Part shown: positions 40,874 to 49,035 of the stretch, in pieces | Numbering within the stretch: position 1 is the first letter of the stretch | Layout of the letters: each line of letters starts with the position of its first letter | Assembly (NCBI RefSeq): GCF_004327355.1 | Contig: NZ_QJUM01000009.1 | Span: 1-64,000, forward strand | Reading direction: 5' to 3' | Source: Phytopseudomonas dryadis | GTDB lineage: Bacteria; Pseudomonadota; Gammaproteobacteria; Pseudomonadales; Pseudomonadaceae | Length of the DNA stretch: 64,000 bases | Program-made: the position numbers and the translations under genes | The notes under the pieces: model-generated | The model's database searches: none | Told to the model about the DNA's origin: nothing | What the model saw: the letters and a program-made list of their open reading frames with translations, nothing else

Positions 40874-42058
40874 TCAAGGGGCGAGCGGAACGATGCGGCC
40901 GTCGACGAAATGGGTGAAGACGTAGTCGTCCGGGCCCAGGGCGTCGTGCTTGGTCGGGGTGAAGGGCTGGGTGTAGTCCTTGATCAGCCCCTGGTAGCGG
41001 TCGATCGCATAGAAGCCATCGCGCACCTTGCTGCCCTGGGTGTCGCCGGCCTTCTCGATGGCGGCGGCGGCCAGGTGCATGGCGTCGTAGGCGTTGGCGA
41101 TTCCCACTGCCGGGGTCACGTCGGCCAGGCCCTTGATCTCCGGGAAGCGCTGCTTGAGGGCAGCCAGCACGCTGTCGCCCTTGGCGCTGTTGTGCTCGGT
41201 GAACACGTAGGTCTGGATGAAGTGCACGCGGCTGGCGTTGGGGCCGGCCAGTTCGCTGAAGCGGCCACCTGCCGGGCCCCAGTGGGAAACCACCGGCACC
41301 TCCCAGCCCATGCGATCGAGGGACTTGACCACCTGGGCCGAGGGGCCGACGTTGCCGACCATCAGCAGGGTGTCGGTGCCGGCATTCTTCAGGCGGGTGA
41401 GCTGCGGCACCACGTCGAGGTCACTGTCTTCGATGCGCTCGATGCCGGCGTAGTCCATGCCACGTTTGGCCAGGGCATCCTTGAAGCCGATTTCATTGGA
41501 TTCGCCCCAGGGATTGTTGATCAGGATCATCCCGGGCTTCTTCATGCCCTTCTTGATGCCGTGCTCGACCAGCGCTTCGTCGACCAGCTCGTCCACCGCC
41601 GACACGCGGAATACGTAATTGTCCTTGGCGCCGTTCTCGGTGATCTTGGTGCCAGCGGCCCAGATGCCCATGAACGGCACCTTCAACTGATTGGCCAATG
41701 GCACGATGGCCAGGGAAACCGGTGTATCGAGGCCACCGAACAGCACGCTGACTTTTTCCCGCTGCGCCAGTTCGCGGGCGGCCAGCATGCCTTTGGCCGG
41801 GTTGCTTTCATCGTCACGACGGATCAGCTGCACCGGACGACCGAGGATGCCGCCCTTGGTATTGATCTCGTCGATGGCCACGGTGAGCCCGCGGGTCAGG
41901 GCCTCGCCGGACTTCGCCGACTGCCCGGACAGGGCGGCGACCAGGCCGACCTTGATCGGCTCTTCGGCGTGCGCCGCCGCGCTCAGTGCCATGCCGAGGC
42001 AGGCGACGACCGCCGCGCCTGGCAGCAGGCAGCGTAGTGGGGATAACAGGGTGCGCAT
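40874..42058 (-). CDS. Periplasmic substrate-binding protein of the fused Liv-type importer
   Basis: 394 residues. Signal peptide residues 1-31 (LPGAAVVACLGMALSAAAHA-EE) precede a type I binding fold typical of branched-chain amino-acid or amide importers: IKVGLVAALSGQSAKSGEA, GGILGRPVQLIRRDDESNPA and VSVLFGGLDTPVSLA (~105). The start at MRTLLSPLRC is chosen for the signal peptide; longer frames cross the operator. It is the first gene of a four-gene operon (SBP, LivH, LivM-G-F, amidohydrolase). The paired TTGCTAGCAA palindromes at 42073-42103 lie immediately upstream. Confidence 0.9.
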   Translation of the reverse strand: MRTLLSPLRCLLPGAAVVACLGMALSAAAHAEEPIKVGLVAALSGQSAKSGEALTRGLTVAIDEINTKGGILGRPVQLIRRDDESNPAKGMLAARELAQREKVSVLFGGLDTPVSLAIVPLANQLKVPFMGIWAAGTKITENGAKDNYVFRVSAVDELVDEALVEHGIKKGMKKPGMILINNPWGESNEIGFKDALAKRGMDYAGIERIEDSDLDVVPQLTRLKNAGTDTLLMVGNVGPSAQVVKSLDRMGWEVPVVSHWGPAGGRFSELAGPNASRVHFIQTYVFTEHNSAKGDSVLAALKQRFPEIKGLADVTPAVGIANAYDAMHLAAAAIEKAGDTQGSKVRDGFYAIDRYQGLIKDYTQPFTPTKHDALGPDDYVFTHFVDGRIVPLAP

Positions 42059-42072
42059 GGTTGGTCTCCTGA

Positions 42073-42103
42073 TTGCTAGCATTTGTAAGTAATTTGCTAG
42101 CAA
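42073..42103. promoter_or_regulatory. Paired operator TTGCTAGCAT / TTGCTAGCAA
   Basis: Palindromes at 42073-42082 and 42094-42103, centres 21 bases apart, the second perfect. They lie 15-45 bases upstream of the SBP start on the minus strand. Same motif pair as 32533-32564. The divergent 42246 gene is also within reach. Confidence 0.65.
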
Positions 42104-42245
42104 GCCTGGTGCCATAACGTGCAGACTGCGGTTTGCGCGGTTTTTCCGGGCCGGTTGCATGAAACGTGCACGAATAGCGTGCATGCCGCACCACATGCAG
42201 GCACGGTGAGTGCCTTCAGACGATCAACGAATGGGAGAACAGGGT

Positions 42246-42644
42246 ATGAACGAGATGAACAAGGCGGTCCGGATTGTTAGCGATTTTCTGGCAGCGTCAA
42301 TGGCGCCTGATCCCGTCAAGGCCGCCACGTACATGAGTGACGAGGTGCGCATCACCTTCACCGGTGGCCGCCACATGCCCACGCCACAGGACATCACCGC
42401 ATTCAACGGCGCGCGCTACGCCTGGGTGAAAAAGGCCCTCGGTCAGTTCGACTGGACCGAGCGCGACGACCACACCGTCGTCTATTCCAATGGCACGCTG
42501 TATGGCGAATGGCCGGACGGCCGCAGTTTTTCCGGTAACCGCTATCTGGATCGCTTCGAAGTGCGCGGCGGCAAGATCACCCGCATGGACGTCTGGAACG
42601 ACAGTGCCGAATGGCTGCTGAGTCCGGACATCGCCAAGGCCTGA
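42246..42644 (+). CDS. NTF2-like / SnoaL-fold small protein
   Basis: 132 residues with the cone-shaped alpha+beta fold of the NTF2/SnoaL superfamily: helix VRIVSDFLAASMAPDPVKAATYMSD split near 8-32, VRITFTGGRHMPTPQDITAF near 34 and a C-terminal strand pair FEVRGGKITRMDVWND. Members include isomerases, dehydratases and hydrolases acting on small molecules. The catalytic residue cannot be assigned. It is divergent from the ABC operon and shares its promoter region, suggesting a role in the same pathway. Confidence 0.75.
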   Translation: MNEMNKAVRIVSDFLAASMAPDPVKAATYMSDEVRITFTGGRHMPTPQDITAFNGARYAWVKKALGQFDWTERDDHTVVYSNGTLYGEWPDGRSFSGNRYLDRFEVRGGKITRMDVWNDSAEWLLSPDIAKA

Positions 42645-42798
42645 GAAGAGGGACGCCGCACACGATTGCCGGTACGACGTGGAAGGATACGTGCGAGGAG
42701 CATGATCGCCGCCCTTGAAGCTGTGCCTGAGCGGCTGCCCAGGGACGGTCGACTTGAGCGGGTGCAAAGGTTTGCCTGGCCTGGGTGGCGTCTTCTCG

Positions 42799-43737
42799 CT
42801 AATGCGAGGAGACGTACATCGATGGCGTGGACGGCGCAGGCAATGCGTACGTCGCCTTCATCCATTCGATCTCCGCATGGGGCGTTCGGCCAAATAAGCG
42901 TTTGAACTCGCGGCTGAATTGCGAGGCGCTTTCGTAGCCTACATTGAACGCCGCCGTCGAAGCGCTCATGGCATTGCGCAGCATCAGTAATCGCGCCTGA
43001 TGCAAGCGCGTCGACTTCAGGTATTGCATCGGCGAGGAGTTCGTCACGCTGCGAAAGTGCAGGTGAAAGCTGGGCACGCTCATGCTGGCTTCCTGTGCCA
43101 GGGACTCGACGTCCAGGCGCTCCTGGTAGCAACCGTGGATCTTGCGGATCGCGCGGGTGATCTTGCCGAAGTGACCCTGGTGAGCGAGCGCGGCGCGCAT
43201 CGAGCCACCCTGTTCGCCGGTCAGGATGCGGTAGTAGATTTCCCGAACCAGCGACGGCCCGAGTATGTGCGCGTCGACCGGATTGCTCATCGCCTCAAGA
43301 AAACGCAGCGTCGAGGCGCCCAGCAAATCGTCCATTGGCGAGGCATACATGCCCTTGGGCCGGGCATCACTTGGCCCGAAAGCTTCATCCACTTGCAGCA
43401 TCAACTCGCTGGCCAGCTGCAAGTCCAGGCGCATGTAGACCGCCAGCATGGGCTCAGCCTCGCTGGCATCGGTCTCCATGGTGAAAGGAACGGGGACGGA
43501 CACCACCAGGTAGTGCTGGGCGTCATAAACGTAGACGTCATCCCCGAGATAGCCGCGCTTGCGCCCCTGGCACAGGATCACGATACCGGGATCATACAAA
43601 ACCGGCGTACGGGTCAGTGGCCGGTTCGAGCGCAAAAAACGGATGTCCTCCAGGGCGCTGGGATTGTAGCCCTCGGCTGGCGCGAGCTTTTCCATCAGGC
43701 GCACCATGCGCGAGGTGTGTGAAGCGGCCTGAGTCAT
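42799..43737 (-). CDS. AraC-family transcriptional regulator (AraC_N type)
   Basis: 312 residues. The N-terminal sensor of the AraC_N cupin-like class is LEDIRFLRSNRPLTRTPVLYDPG, with VILCQGRKRGYLGDDVYVYD near 55. The C-terminal double HTH is ERLDVESLAQEASMSVPSFH near 216, then FNVGYESASQFSREFKRLFG near 264. Proteins of this class usually activate a neighbouring short-chain dehydrogenase or aldo/keto reductase. It follows the SDR gene by 20 bases in the same direction. The start is set at MTQAASHTSRMVRL. Confidence 0.88.
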   Translation of the reverse strand: MTQAASHTSRMVRLMEKLAPAEGYNPSALEDIRFLRSNRPLTRTPVLYDPGIVILCQGRKRGYLGDDVYVYDAQHYLVVSVPVPFTMETDASEAEPMLAVYMRLDLQLASELMLQVDEAFGPSDARPKGMYASPMDDLLGASTLRFLEAMSNPVDAHILGPSLVREIYYRILTGEQGGSMRAALAHQGHFGKITRAIRKIHGCYQERLDVESLAQEASMSVPSFHLHFRSVTNSSPMQYLKSTRLHQARLLMLRNAMSASTAAFNVGYESASQFSREFKRLFGRTPHAEIEWMKATYALPAPSTPSMYVSSH

Positions 43738-43757
43738 TGACGTCCCCTGCTTGCCGC

Positions 43758-44591
43758 TCAACCATCGGTCGAACGGCTCAGTGCTTCCCATTGATCGATC
43801 TCACTGGCTGCACGACTCAGTTTGTCACGCACCAGGCTCAGTGCATCGCTGCCCAGGAGCAAGTGTGCAGGCGGCGTAGGGCTGGCAATGACCTGCAACA
43901 TCGCTTGCGCTGCCTTTTGCGGGTTGCCGAGCTGTTTGCCGCTCTTTTCTTCACGCGCTTTGCGCACCGGATCGAAGCTGGCGTCATAGTCGGCAATACT
44001 GCGTGGCGTGCGCTGCATCGAACGACCGGCCCAGTCGGTGCGAAACGAACCGGGCGCCACTGCCGTCACGAAGATGTTGAAAGGTTGCAGCTCTTTGCTC
44101 AGCGTATCGGAGATACCTTCGAGAGCAAACTTGCTGCCACAGTAGTAGGCGATACCCGGCATCGTGATGGTGCCGCCCATGGAGGTGATATTGAGGATGT
44201 GCCCGGCACGACGCTTGCGGAAATAAGGCAGAAAAGCCTTGATCACCGCCACCGCGCCGAACACATTGACGTCGAACTGGCGACGCATATCCTCCAGTGG
44301 CGACTCCTCGAGGATGCCCTCATGGCCATAGCCGGCGTTGTTGACCAGCACATCGACGGGGTCGTGGGTTGCCTCGATGGCAGCAACCACACCGTCGATA
44401 CGGGCGAAGTCAGTGACATCCAGGATCACCCCATGGGCATGCTCCACCGAGAGTGCCTGAAAGGCCTGCAAGGCCGCTTCGTTACGCACGGTACCTATGA
44501 CGCGATGGCCCGCAGCGAGCGCTTCCTGCACCAGGGCATTGCCGAAGCCGCTGCTCACCCCCGTGATGAATAGGGTTTTTCTGCTGTTCAT
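43758..44591 (-). CDS. Short-chain dehydrogenase/reductase
   Basis: 277-residue classical SDR. Cofactor motif TGVSSGFGNAL is at ~10-20, NNAG near 86 and catalytic Ser at NITSMGG (~138). The Tyr and Lys of the active site are in YYCGSKFALEG (~150-160), and PGSFRTDWAG is near 184. The Rossmann Arg in TVRNEAAL suggests NADP. The substrate is unknown. It is followed by its probable AraC-type activator. Confidence 0.9.
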   Translation of the reverse strand: MNSRKTLFITGVSSGFGNALVQEALAAGHRVIGTVRNEAALQAFQALSVEHAHGVILDVTDFARIDGVVAAIEATHDPVDVLVNNAGYGHEGILEESPLEDMRRQFDVNVFGAVAVIKAFLPYFRKRRAGHILNITSMGGTITMPGIAYYCGSKFALEGISDTLSKELQPFNIFVTAVAPGSFRTDWAGRSMQRTPRSIADYDASFDPVRKAREEKSGKQLGNPQKAAQAMLQVIASPTPPAHLLLGSDALSLVRDKLSRAASEIDQWEALSRSTDG

Positions 44592-44916
44592 GGTGGCCCC
44601 CAGGTAAGTGGAGATGAGTCGCCATGGTAGCTATCGAAAACCCGGGTACCCATGCCGGTTCGTCTTCGAGCATTGCCTATTCCTATCACAGCCAATTGGG
44701 GTTGCGGACCCTGGCAAGGCGTGTTGGGCAGAGGCTTAGGCTTGATCAGCGGTACGGATGCTCGGTCTTGCCAGGCACCTTGTACGGGAGGCTGCGCTTG
44801 CCATGTTTGTCGAGGATCGCTCGGTCGTGTGTGTGCGACATGGTATCCAGGGGGAGAATTGGCGAATAATGCCGTCACTGGCTTCGCGCCGCCCACGACA
44901 GGAATCCATCGTCCCC
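44592..44916. other. Intergenic region between SDR and pdxY
   Basis: 325 bases with no convincing gene, repeat or terminator. It must contain the divergent promoters of the SDR-AraC pair and pdxY, but I could not identify a clear element. Confidence 0.4.
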
Positions 44917-45792
44917 ATGAGCGCCTCCATTGTGCCCCTCGTTCTCTCCATCCAGTCTCACGTCGCCCTTGGCCATGTAGGCAACGACGCCGCCGTGTTC
45001 CCGCTGCAGCGCCTGGGTTTCGAGGTGCTGCCGGTGCACACGGTGCAGTTCTCCAACCATACCGGCTATGGCCAGTTTCGCGGCCTGGTGTTCGGTGCCG
45101 AGCATATCCGCGATGTGCTCACCGGCCTGCGCGAGCGCGCCGCACTGTCGCGCGTGACGGCGGTGCTCTCGGGGTATCTGGGCGATGCCGGCACCGGTGG
45201 CGTGATCCTCGAAGCGGTCGATGAGATCCGCCGCGACAATCCAGCCGTGCGCTACCTCTGCGACCCGGTGATGGGCGACGTCGGCCGTGGCGTTTTCGTC
45301 AATCCGGCCATTCCCGACTTCCTGCGCAACCTGGCGATTCCCTGCGCCAACATCATCACGCCCAACCAGTTCGAATTCGAGCTGCTCACCGGCGCCAAGC
45401 TCGACAGTGTCGACGAGGCCGTGCGCACGGCGCGGCAACTGCGTGGCCGTGGCCCGGACGTGGTGGTCATCACCAGCCTGGCCACCCCGGACATTCCCGG
45501 CGACCAGCTCGGCACCCTGGCGGTCGATGGCCAGGGCGCCTGGCTGGTGAGCACGCCGCGCCTGACGCTGCATCCCTTGCCCAATGGCATGGGCGACGTG
45601 TTCTCGGCCACGTTGCTCGCGCGCCTGCTCGGCGGCCTGGCGCTGCCCCAGGCCCTGGAACTGGCCACCGCCACGCTCTATGCGCTGGTCGCGGCGACAG
45701 CCGAGGGCTCTCGCGACCTGCCGCTGGTGGCGGCGCAGGAACAGATCGTCGCACCGCAGAAACGTTATACGGCGAGCGCGCTGGCGCTATAG
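44917..45792 (+). CDS. pdxY: Pyridoxal kinase PdxY
   Basis: 291-residue ribokinase-superfamily enzyme (E. coli PdxY 287). It phosphorylates pyridoxal in the B6 salvage pathway. Motifs are VLSIQSHVALGHVGNDAAVFPLQ (split near 9-31), the HTVQFSNHTGYG segment (~41-52), DPVMGD (~110) and the anion-hole/catalytic GMGDVFSATLLARLL near 225. The C-terminal part matches the PdxY rather than PdxK branch. ATG 44917 is chosen because the conserved N-terminus begins just after it; the longer frame is not homologous. The secreted-protein gene 45822 follows by 29 bases. Confidence 0.93.
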   Translation: MSASIVPLVLSIQSHVALGHVGNDAAVFPLQRLGFEVLPVHTVQFSNHTGYGQFRGLVFGAEHIRDVLTGLRERAALSRVTAVLSGYLGDAGTGGVILEAVDEIRRDNPAVRYLCDPVMGDVGRGVFVNPAIPDFLRNLAIPCANIITPNQFEFELLTGAKLDSVDEAVRTARQLRGRGPDVVVITSLATPDIPGDQLGTLAVDGQGAWLVSTPRLTLHPLPNGMGDVFSATLLARLLGGLALPQALELATATLYALVAATAEGSRDLPLVAAQEQIVAPQKRYTASALAL

Positions 45793-45821
45793 GCCGCGAC
45801 CGACCGAGGGGGAGAAGATTC

Positions 45822-46223
45822 ATGCGCATCAACGGATGGTTGCTCGGCCTGCTGCTGGCCGCCTCGCGAGCCGTCGCCTGCGAGGTCGACACCGCGGCGG
45901 CCTTTCGCGACGCCACCCATGGCAATTACGTGATCCCGGTGCGTGTCGCGCCGGGCGAACGTTGCGTGATCCTCGACCAGGCCAGCGAGCAGGGCTGGCA
46001 GGTACGGCGCACCTTATGGTTGCCGGTGGAGAAGCTCGGTATGCTCAGCGCCGACCGCTACGGCCATTTCAGCCGCGAGTACCAGGTCGACGGCGAGAGG
46101 GCGCGCATCGACCGTTACGTCTACCAGGCCGGCGCCACGCCGGGAGAGGAGGACGTGATCTTCGCCTCGTTTCCGGATGGCCGGGAGCGACGTGCGGTGG
46201 CTTACCGCATCACGGTCAGGTGA
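45822..46223 (+). CDS. Small exported hypothetical protein
   Basis: 133 residues. Signal peptide RINGWLLGLLLAASRAVA is followed by a mature chain with cysteines at the start (CEVDTAAAF) and middle (GERCVILDQ), which could form one disulfide. It is rich in beta-strand-like segments and ends KYRIT-like (VAYRITVR). AGGGGGAGAAG lies before the ATG. It is likely periplasmic. I do not recognise the family, and no functional partner is visible apart from the co-directional pdxY. Confidence 0.6.
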   Translation: MRINGWLLGLLLAASRAVACEVDTAAAFRDATHGNYVIPVRVAPGERCVILDQASEQGWQVRRTLWLPVEKLGMLSADRYGHFSREYQVDGERARIDRYVYQAGATPGEEDVIFASFPDGRERRAVAYRITVR

Positions 46224-46278
46224 GGCGCTAGCCACCCTGTGCATCCGAGCACTATGCCGCGCTCGGGCATGCCTTCGC

Positions 46279-46539
46279 TCAGTGGCACTGGTAGGGGCTT
46301 TCGCTTTTCAGCTCTTCACCACTCTCGAGGTCCGTGATGGTGACGACGGCGCTCGGGTGAGCCGCGCACATGGCGTTGCGCATGCCGTATATCCCGCTGC
46401 CCTGGGCGACCATCCGCATGTTCTGGGTCAGCGGCTTGCCATCGGCACTGTGCAGCGAAAGGGCATAGGTACCGGAGAGGGTCATGCAGCCCGCCAGGCC
46501 GGCGGCGAGAAGGGGCAGCAGGAGTAGATAGCGTTTCAT
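46279..46539 (-). CDS. Small lipoprotein (hypothetical)
   Basis: 86 residues with signal peptide and lipobox LAGC (Cys18): KRYLLLLPLLAAGLAGC. Mature sequence SGTYALSLHSADGKPLTQNM, with two further cysteines (AMCAAHP and YQCH), suggests a disulfide-bonded domain. Outer-membrane location is inferred from the absence of Asp at +2 (Met). It is in a group of small envelope genes. Confidence 0.7.
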   Translation of the reverse strand: MKRYLLLLPLLAAGLAGCMTLSGTYALSLHSADGKPLTQNMRMVAQGSGIYGMRNAMCAAHPSAVVTITDLESGEELKSESPYQCH

Positions 46540-46591
46540 CGTGTTCGTCCTTGAGGGTTGGTAGACAGTCGCGAAATGCGTTGGCCGATGG

Positions 46592-46978
46592 CTATTGCCG
46601 GCGTAGATAATGGTAAAGATCGCGTGCCTTCGACACCGCGAACCAGGCCAGGATGGCGAGGAGCACCAGTGTGATGGCGAAACCTGTCAGCTCGATGCCG
46701 GACGCGAATTCCACATACATGGCCAGCAGGATGAGCAGGCTCATGTAGCTGGTTTTGCGCCACCCGAAAAAGCTCAGTGTCATCGGGATCAGGGAAAGCA
46801 GCGCTACGTGCAGGGCGACCGTGGTGATTATCTTCAGGAGCAGGTCGGTCTGCAGGCCATCCGATAGCGCCTGTGACATGGCGATCGCGGCTTCATGCAG
46901 ACGCAATTGCACCACGCTGACGAATACTGCGTTGATAGCCAGCAGCATGGCTGGCGAGCGTACCGAGATCGTTCTCAT
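46592..46978 (-). CDS. Four-helix membrane protein (hypothetical)
   Basis: 128 residues with hydrophobic segments near 12-30, 50-70, 75-95 and 98-118 (for example ITTVALHVALLSLIPMTL; TGFAITLVLLAILAWFAV). No known family. The start MRTISVRSPAMLL is favoured over longer versions that add a cysteine-rich, non-membrane leader. It lies 52 bases upstream of the small lipoprotein gene in the same direction. Confidence 0.5.
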   Translation of the reverse strand: MRTISVRSPAMLLAINAVFVSVVQLRLHEAAIAMSQALSDGLQTDLLLKIITTVALHVALLSLIPMTLSFFGWRKTSYMSLLILLAMYVEFASGIELTGFAITLVLLAILAWFAVSKARDLYHYLRRQ

Positions 46979-47113
46979 GTGCAACGGTGCGTATCGGCTC
47001 GGTTCATGGGCGAGGTTGCCAGGCCTGCATATGATCCAGCAGGCGACCGCTTCGCAGGAAAAAGGCGGCGATACTTGCATGCCCATCGCCGCCTCGGGGA
47101 GAGGCTCGCAGGT

Positions 47114-47563
47114 TTACTGCGCTTGTGCCAGGCTGGATTGGCGAACCTCTTTCATGCCTGTCGCTTCATCCACCATTTCGATGCCGGCACCGCCTACGAG
47201 TACGCCCATCTTGATGTATTGCCGGGCGAAGTAGTTCTTCCCGCCCACGGCCTGGAAGGTCACGCTATTGTCGCCGAACTCGGATTCGGTCGAAATGACG
47301 TGCTGGCCTGGTGCGACTTCCTGGTAGAAGTACACCTTGTTGGCGGTTTCGCCAACGACCTTGCCATTCAGCGATACGGTTTTCTTCAGCGCCTTGCCGG
47401 CAAAGCTGTTGCGATAGATATAGAGGCCGGCCTTGTCCGCTGCGGGGGCCGAGAACTGTTTCAGTTCGGCGTCCTGCTCGGCCGAGCCCATGGGTACAGA
47501 GGCGCATCCGCCCAAAACCAGCGACGAGATAAGTGCGGCGCCAAGCATGAGTTGTTTAAACAC
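47114..47563 (-). CDS. DUF2846-like lipoprotein
   Basis: 149 residues. Signal peptide FKQLMLGAALISSLVLGGC has lipobox LGGC (Cys20), followed by a small beta domain of the DUF2846 type: AGLYIYRNSFAGKALKKTV, then LNGKVVGETANKVYFYQEV and PGQHVISTESEFGDNSV. The start is the GTG at 47563, supported by AAGGAC 7-12 bases upstream and because the lipoprotein signal starts there. DUF2846 proteins are envelope lipoproteins of unknown function. Confidence 0.8.
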   Translation of the reverse strand: MFKQLMLGAALISSLVLGGCASVPMGSAEQDAELKQFSAPAADKAGLYIYRNSFAGKALKKTVSLNGKVVGETANKVYFYQEVAPGQHVISTESEFGDNSVTFQAVGGKNYFARQYIKMGVLVGGAGIEMVDEATGMKEVRQSSLAQAQ

Positions 47564-47863
47564 GGTGACTGTCCTTGTTCTGTCAAGTAGCAAGAAGTGC
47601 CGCTCCCGGGGATACGCGTGGTTCGCATCCCTGGCGGAGACGACAGGTTTCGCGTAGTGGCTGTGTGCCAATACACGGAGCGCAATGATCGTGAAAAATC
47701 GCGGAGCCTGCCGAGAAGGGGTTCGCAGATGGGACATCGCCCCGCAGAAACCGCGATCATGGGCGCCTGCGCAGTATCGTCTGGTCGGCGTTTCGGTTGA
47801 GGCCAGCAGCCAGGGTTCTGGCCAGTGGCCGCATCGTGCCAGGTGCGCCGCCGATTCGCCGGG
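47564..47863. other. Intergenic region between two small envelope genes
   Basis: 300 bases with no supported gene. A few weak complementary stretches near 47675-47760 (for example ATCGCGG and CCGCGAT) are seen, with no assignable function. Confidence 0.35.
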
Positions 47864-48172
47864 TTAGCGCGCTCGCTCGGTGCGGATATCGACGAGCTTG
47901 CCGTCTATGAAGCGCAGGTGCCGGTAGGCGCCGTTATGGGGGCCGTAGACCCAGTGCTGCACTTCGGCGGCATTGAAACGGGGAACGCCATTCGGGCGTA
48001 ACGCCGGTGGATTGATCCGGCGCTGTTCGGGATCGCCACATTTTTCCTGAACCTGTTCCAGCGTATCGTCGAGGGTGACCAGCGCGGTGCCGCAGCGCAT
48101 CGACGCCAGGCTCGGGGTGCTGATCAGAAGCAGCAGAAGCATTGGCCATAGAGCATTTCTGGTGACTGTCAT
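47864..48172 (-). CDS. DUF2845-like small exported protein
   Basis: 102 residues with signal peptide ALWPMLLLLLISTPSLAS. The mature chain MRCGTALVTLDDTLEQVQEK-CGDP, with paired cysteines (MRCG and EKCGDP) and WVYGPHNGAYRHLRFIDGKL, matches the DUF2845 pattern. Relatives occur as small periplasmic proteins related to SmpA/BamE folds. An alternative start is ATG 48190-48187, adding MARPA. Confidence 0.7.
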   Translation of the reverse strand: MTVTRNALWPMLLLLLISTPSLASMRCGTALVTLDDTLEQVQEKCGDPEQRRINPPALRPNGVPRFNAAEVQHWVYGPHNGAYRHLRFIDGKLVDIRTERAR

Positions 48173-48381
48173 TGCCGGCCTCGCCATAGGTTCGTGCCCA
48201 TGGCTTGGACACCTGCCCACCGGCAGCGTTCGCGCAGCAGGCAGGCCGGCCGCGTGCTGGCCGACGACGGATTCGCTCTTCGTGGGAGGCGCCTCAGCGG
48301 CGATCGAGGTCCAAAGAGGCCTCGCGCCTGAAGCGGATCGCCGCCCGGTCCCTCGCGCAGGCATCGGCACGCGCTTACGGC

Positions 48382-49035
48382 TCAGCGCCAGCTCAGAATC
48401 GGCCAGCCCTCCCGTTCGGCATGTTCGCGCAGCACCGGATCGGGGTTGACCGCGCGGGGGTTGTCGACCCGTTGCAGCAGCGGCAGGTCGTTGCGCGAAT
48501 CGGAGTAGAAGTAGGCGCCCTCCAGGCTCTCGCCGTGCTCTTCGAGCCAGCTGTGCAGGCGCGCGACCTTGCCTTCACGGTAGGTGAGCACGCCCCGGGT
48601 CCTGCCGCTGTAATGGCCGTGTTCTTCGTGCAGGTCGATGGCCAGCACATCCTCGACCTTGAGCCGCGCGGCGATGGCGCTGACCAGGAAGTGGGCCGAG
48701 GCGGAGATGATCAGGATGCGATCGCCGGCGGCCCGGTGGGTGGCCAGGCAGCGGGTGGCATCGCTGAACAGCACCGGTTCGATGACGTCCTCCACATAGG
48801 GCTCGACGACGAAGGCCACTTCCTCGGCGGTGCGTCCCACCAGGGGCGAGAGGCTGAAGGTCATGTAGTCCTCCATGGCCAGCTTGCCTTCGGCGTAGAG
48901 CGCCATCAGTTCGCTGTCCCGGCGCAGGAAGGCGTCGCCGTCGACCCAGCCGAGCTTGGCCATTTCCGCGCTCCACAGGCTGGAGCAGTCGCCGTCGATC
49001 AGGGTTTCGTCGAGGTCGAAGATCGCCAGGGCCAT
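48382..49035 (-). CDS. HAD subfamily IB phosphatase
   Basis: 217 residues. Motif I is FDLDETLIDGD (nucleophile Asp6, acid Asp8), motif II is ISASAHFLV (Ser near 110), and motif III/IV is YSDSRNDLPLL near 177. This SerB-related subfamily includes phosphoserine, phosphocholine-like and other small-molecule phosphatases. It is the last gene of the ABC operon: its ATG overlaps the ATPase stop by one base (TGATG). With the phosphodiesterase-like gene upstream it suggests the imported compound carries a phosphate ester. Confidence 0.88.
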   Translation of the reverse strand: MALAIFDLDETLIDGDCSSLWSAEMAKLGWVDGDAFLRRDSELMALYAEGKLAMEDYMTFSLSPLVGRTAEEVAFVVEPYVEDVIEPVLFSDATRCLATHRAAGDRILIISASAHFLVSAIAARLKVEDVLAIDLHEEHGHYSGRTRGVLTYREGKVARLHSWLEEHGESLEGAYFYSDSRNDLPLLQRVDNPRAVNPDPVLREHAEREGWPILSWR

